NCBI GenBank assembly: GCA_944359595.1
Contig: CALVSV010000018.1
Coordinates: 1 to 7,387, forward strand
Reading direction: 5' to 3'
DNA length: 7,387 nt
From: an uncultured Bacilli bacterium
GTDB lineage: Bacteria > Bacillota_I > Bacilli_A > RF39 > UBA660
Shown: positions 6,335 to 7,387 of the stretch, one piece after another
Position numbering within the stretch: position 1 is the stretch's first letter
How the letters are laid out: each line of letters starts with the position of its first letter
Notes under the pieces: generated by a model
Told to the model about the DNA's origin: nothing
Databases searched by the model: none
What the model saw: only the letters and a program-made list of their open reading frames with translations
Translations under genes and position numbers: made by a program

Positions 6335-6757
6335 CATATTTAATAAATCAATTTTAAATTTATCACGTTCTGAATTATCTTTTGATAACACGACACCTTT
6401 ATATGTTTTTAATTCTGTTCTATGTCCTTCATCCAATATAGTATCTGGTGTTATAGTTTTAAAAACTATTATATTTGAATCATCATATACTGAATAATGA
6501 AGCACAACCTCACCATGTACTTTAACAAATAAATCATCGGTTGGTAAACTAAGTTCATAATTAGTAGCTTTTATAGTTTCGTCTCTTCCAACGACTTTAC
6601 CTAAAAAATTTCCTTCTTTTAACTTTGGAGAGTAATCAAAGGCTAATTTTTTAAATGCGATCATATTATATCTTTTTAAAGCCCTTTCTCTTTTATTGAA
6701 CTCATTTTCATCTAAATATTCAATTACATAACTTCTCTTCATATTATCAACCCCCAT
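6323..6757 (-). CDS. Small soluble protein of unknown function
   Basis: This 144-residue charged protein has no membrane segment, no signal peptide, no cysteine and no tryptophan. The C-terminal half alternates hydrophobic and polar residues (DDLFVKVHGEVVLHYSVYDDSNIIVFKTITPD, about 74-106), suggesting a beta-rich fold. It ends in a charged helix, SERDKFKIDLLNMIQH. I do not recognise a family. The start is ambiguous: ATG 6757 has AGGGGG (6766-6771) and ATG 6742 (residue M6) has GGGGG (6751-6755), each eight bases upstream. It is a self-contained unit, with a consensus promoter in front and an intrinsic terminator overlapping its end, so it is probably well expressed and independent of the neighbouring cluster. 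Confidence 0.7.
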   Translation of the reverse strand: MGVDNMKRSYVIEYLDENEFNKRERALKRYNMIAFKKLAFDYSPKLKEGNFLGKVVGRDETIKATNYELSLPTDDLFVKVHGEVVLHYSVYDDSNIIVFKTITPDTILDEGHRTELKTYKGVVLSKDNSERDKFKIDLLNMIQH

Positions 6758-6790
6758 TATTTAATCCCCCTATCTCAATAAGTCGTATTA

Positions 6791-6819
6791 ATTATATCAT
6801 AAATATATACGTTTGTCAA
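6791..6819 (-). promoter_or_regulatory. Consensus sigma-A-type promoter of the 144-residue gene
   Basis: The minus strand has TTGACA (6814-6819), a 17-bp spacer and TATAAT (6791-6796). TG one base before the hexamer gives a full extended -10 (TGATATAAT). All twelve core positions match consensus at optimal spacing. Transcription should start near 6784, giving a 27-nt leader to ATG 6757. Confidence 0.85.
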
Positions 6820-6832
6820 ATTTATTTAAATA

Positions 6833-7387
6833 TTATTCATCTTCACTTTCGGAAATAGGATTTGATTCTACTAACCATAGTTTATCTCCATCTTTTATTA
6901 AGGTAAATATTTTTTCATCATCATAACCTAAATCTTTTTTATATTCCCATGATAAAGTAACATTTATAGAGTCATATTCAGTATCGTTATATGTAAATGT
7001 ATCACTTTCAATATCATCCATTGTAATATCCTTAACTTCTGGTAATTCTTGTTTTCTATCACCATATACATTACTTTTTATGTTTTTATACATTGTATCT
7101 TTTGCTTTAAGTGAAAAATTATCTTGCATATCTTCATGAATAAATTGTAATCCTCCAACATCATTTTTTGTTGTTTTATTTTCTAAGTTATAAAAGTCTG
7201 CAACAAATAGTTTTGACACTAATTCTGCATATTTATCATAATCAATATCTTCTTTTTCTACGTTTAATGTTTTTGACAATTGATTAAAGTATTTTTTATA
7301 TAAATCAGTTTCATTATCTTCTAATACATAACCAAATTCTTTTATTTCATCACTAATTTTTACCTTTTGAGTTTTAACGTTCATTTT
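6833..7387 (-). CDS. Unrecognised acidic protein, N-terminus beyond window edge (probably secreted or lipoprotein)
   Basis: The frame runs from the window edge to TAA at 6835-6833. The first methionine in view (7384) leaves only one codon upstream, and no ribosome binding site can be seen, so the true start probably lies outside. The 183 visible residues from that methionine are acidic and soluble: a helical part with EFGYVLEDNETDLYKKYFNQL (16-36) and DYDKYAELVSKLFVADFYNLENK (48-70), then NDVGGLQF (74-81), then a beta-rich end with tyrosine and tryptophan strands (about 122-175) resembling NTF2-like or similar small extracellular folds. From memory, similar proteins in low-GC Bacillota carry an N-terminal anchor or lipoprotein signal; that part is not visible here. 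No terminator is apparent after its stop; the next promoter starts 14 bp beyond. Confidence 0.7.
   Translation of the reverse strand, partial: KMNVKTQKVKISDEIKEFGYVLEDNETDLYKKYFNQLSKTLNVEKEDIDYDKYAELVSKLFVADFYNLENKTTKNDVGGLQFIHEDMQDNFSLKAKDTMYKNIKSNVYGDRKQELPEVKDITMDDIESDTFTYNDTEYDSINVTLSWEYKKDLGYDDEKIFTLIKDGDKLWLVESNPISESEDE

Noticed and set aside
1..7387. Mycoplasma-type code with UGA as tryptophan
   Set aside because: Genes are uninterrupted under the standard code, the tryptophan codons I checked are TGG, and TGA is absent inside frames. The lack of TGA among the eight stops fits low GC.

Overview
The window is strongly AT-rich and every gene I can support lies on the minus strand, so transcription runs from high to low coordinates. 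Strong GGAGG-type ribosome binding sites, sigma-A-like TTGACA/TATAAT promoters, a phi3T/Bacillus-like thymidylate synthase, and a paired acyltransferase and zinc-ribbon membrane protein point to a low-GC member of the Bacillota. An uncultured gut Bacilli or Clostridia lineage is plausible, but I cannot place it more precisely. All eight visible stop codons are TAA or TAG. The long reading frames stay open with TGG as the tryptophan codon, so nothing suggests UGA reassignment.

From the right edge (first transcribed): a 3'-complete but N-terminally cut orphan gene (6833-7387). Next is a small orphan gene (6323-6757) with its own consensus promoter (6791-6819) and its own intrinsic terminator (6306-6334). 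After a 136-bp AT-rich gap with a candidate promoter, a tight same-strand cluster begins: a single-pass membrane protein with an acidic outer stalk (5488-6186), a DUF6020-like GT-C membrane protein (3726-5486), an alcohol-acetyltransferase-like condensation-fold enzyme (2435-3676), a six-helix zinc-ribbon membrane protein of DUF6320 type (1782-2435), thymidylate synthase thyA (724-1746), dihydrofolate reductase folA (242-724), and the first 75 codons of an AAA-ATPase-like protein that runs off the left edge (1-226).

Two functional blocks are visible. ThyA and FolA overlap by one nucleotide and form the standard dTMP cycle: ThyA converts methylene-tetrahydrofolate to dihydrofolate and FolA reduces it back. 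The upstream block (stalk protein, GT-C-like protein, acyltransferase, zinc-ribbon membrane protein) looks like a cell-envelope module that could glycosylate and acylate a lipid or polymer; this is inference from fold and context. Promoter-like sequences with identical geometry sit directly in front of the acyltransferase and thyA, so the cluster may be several nested transcripts rather than one operon.

No RNA genes, CRISPR arrays, insertion sequences or riboswitches were seen. No gene-free stretch exceeds about 140 bp.
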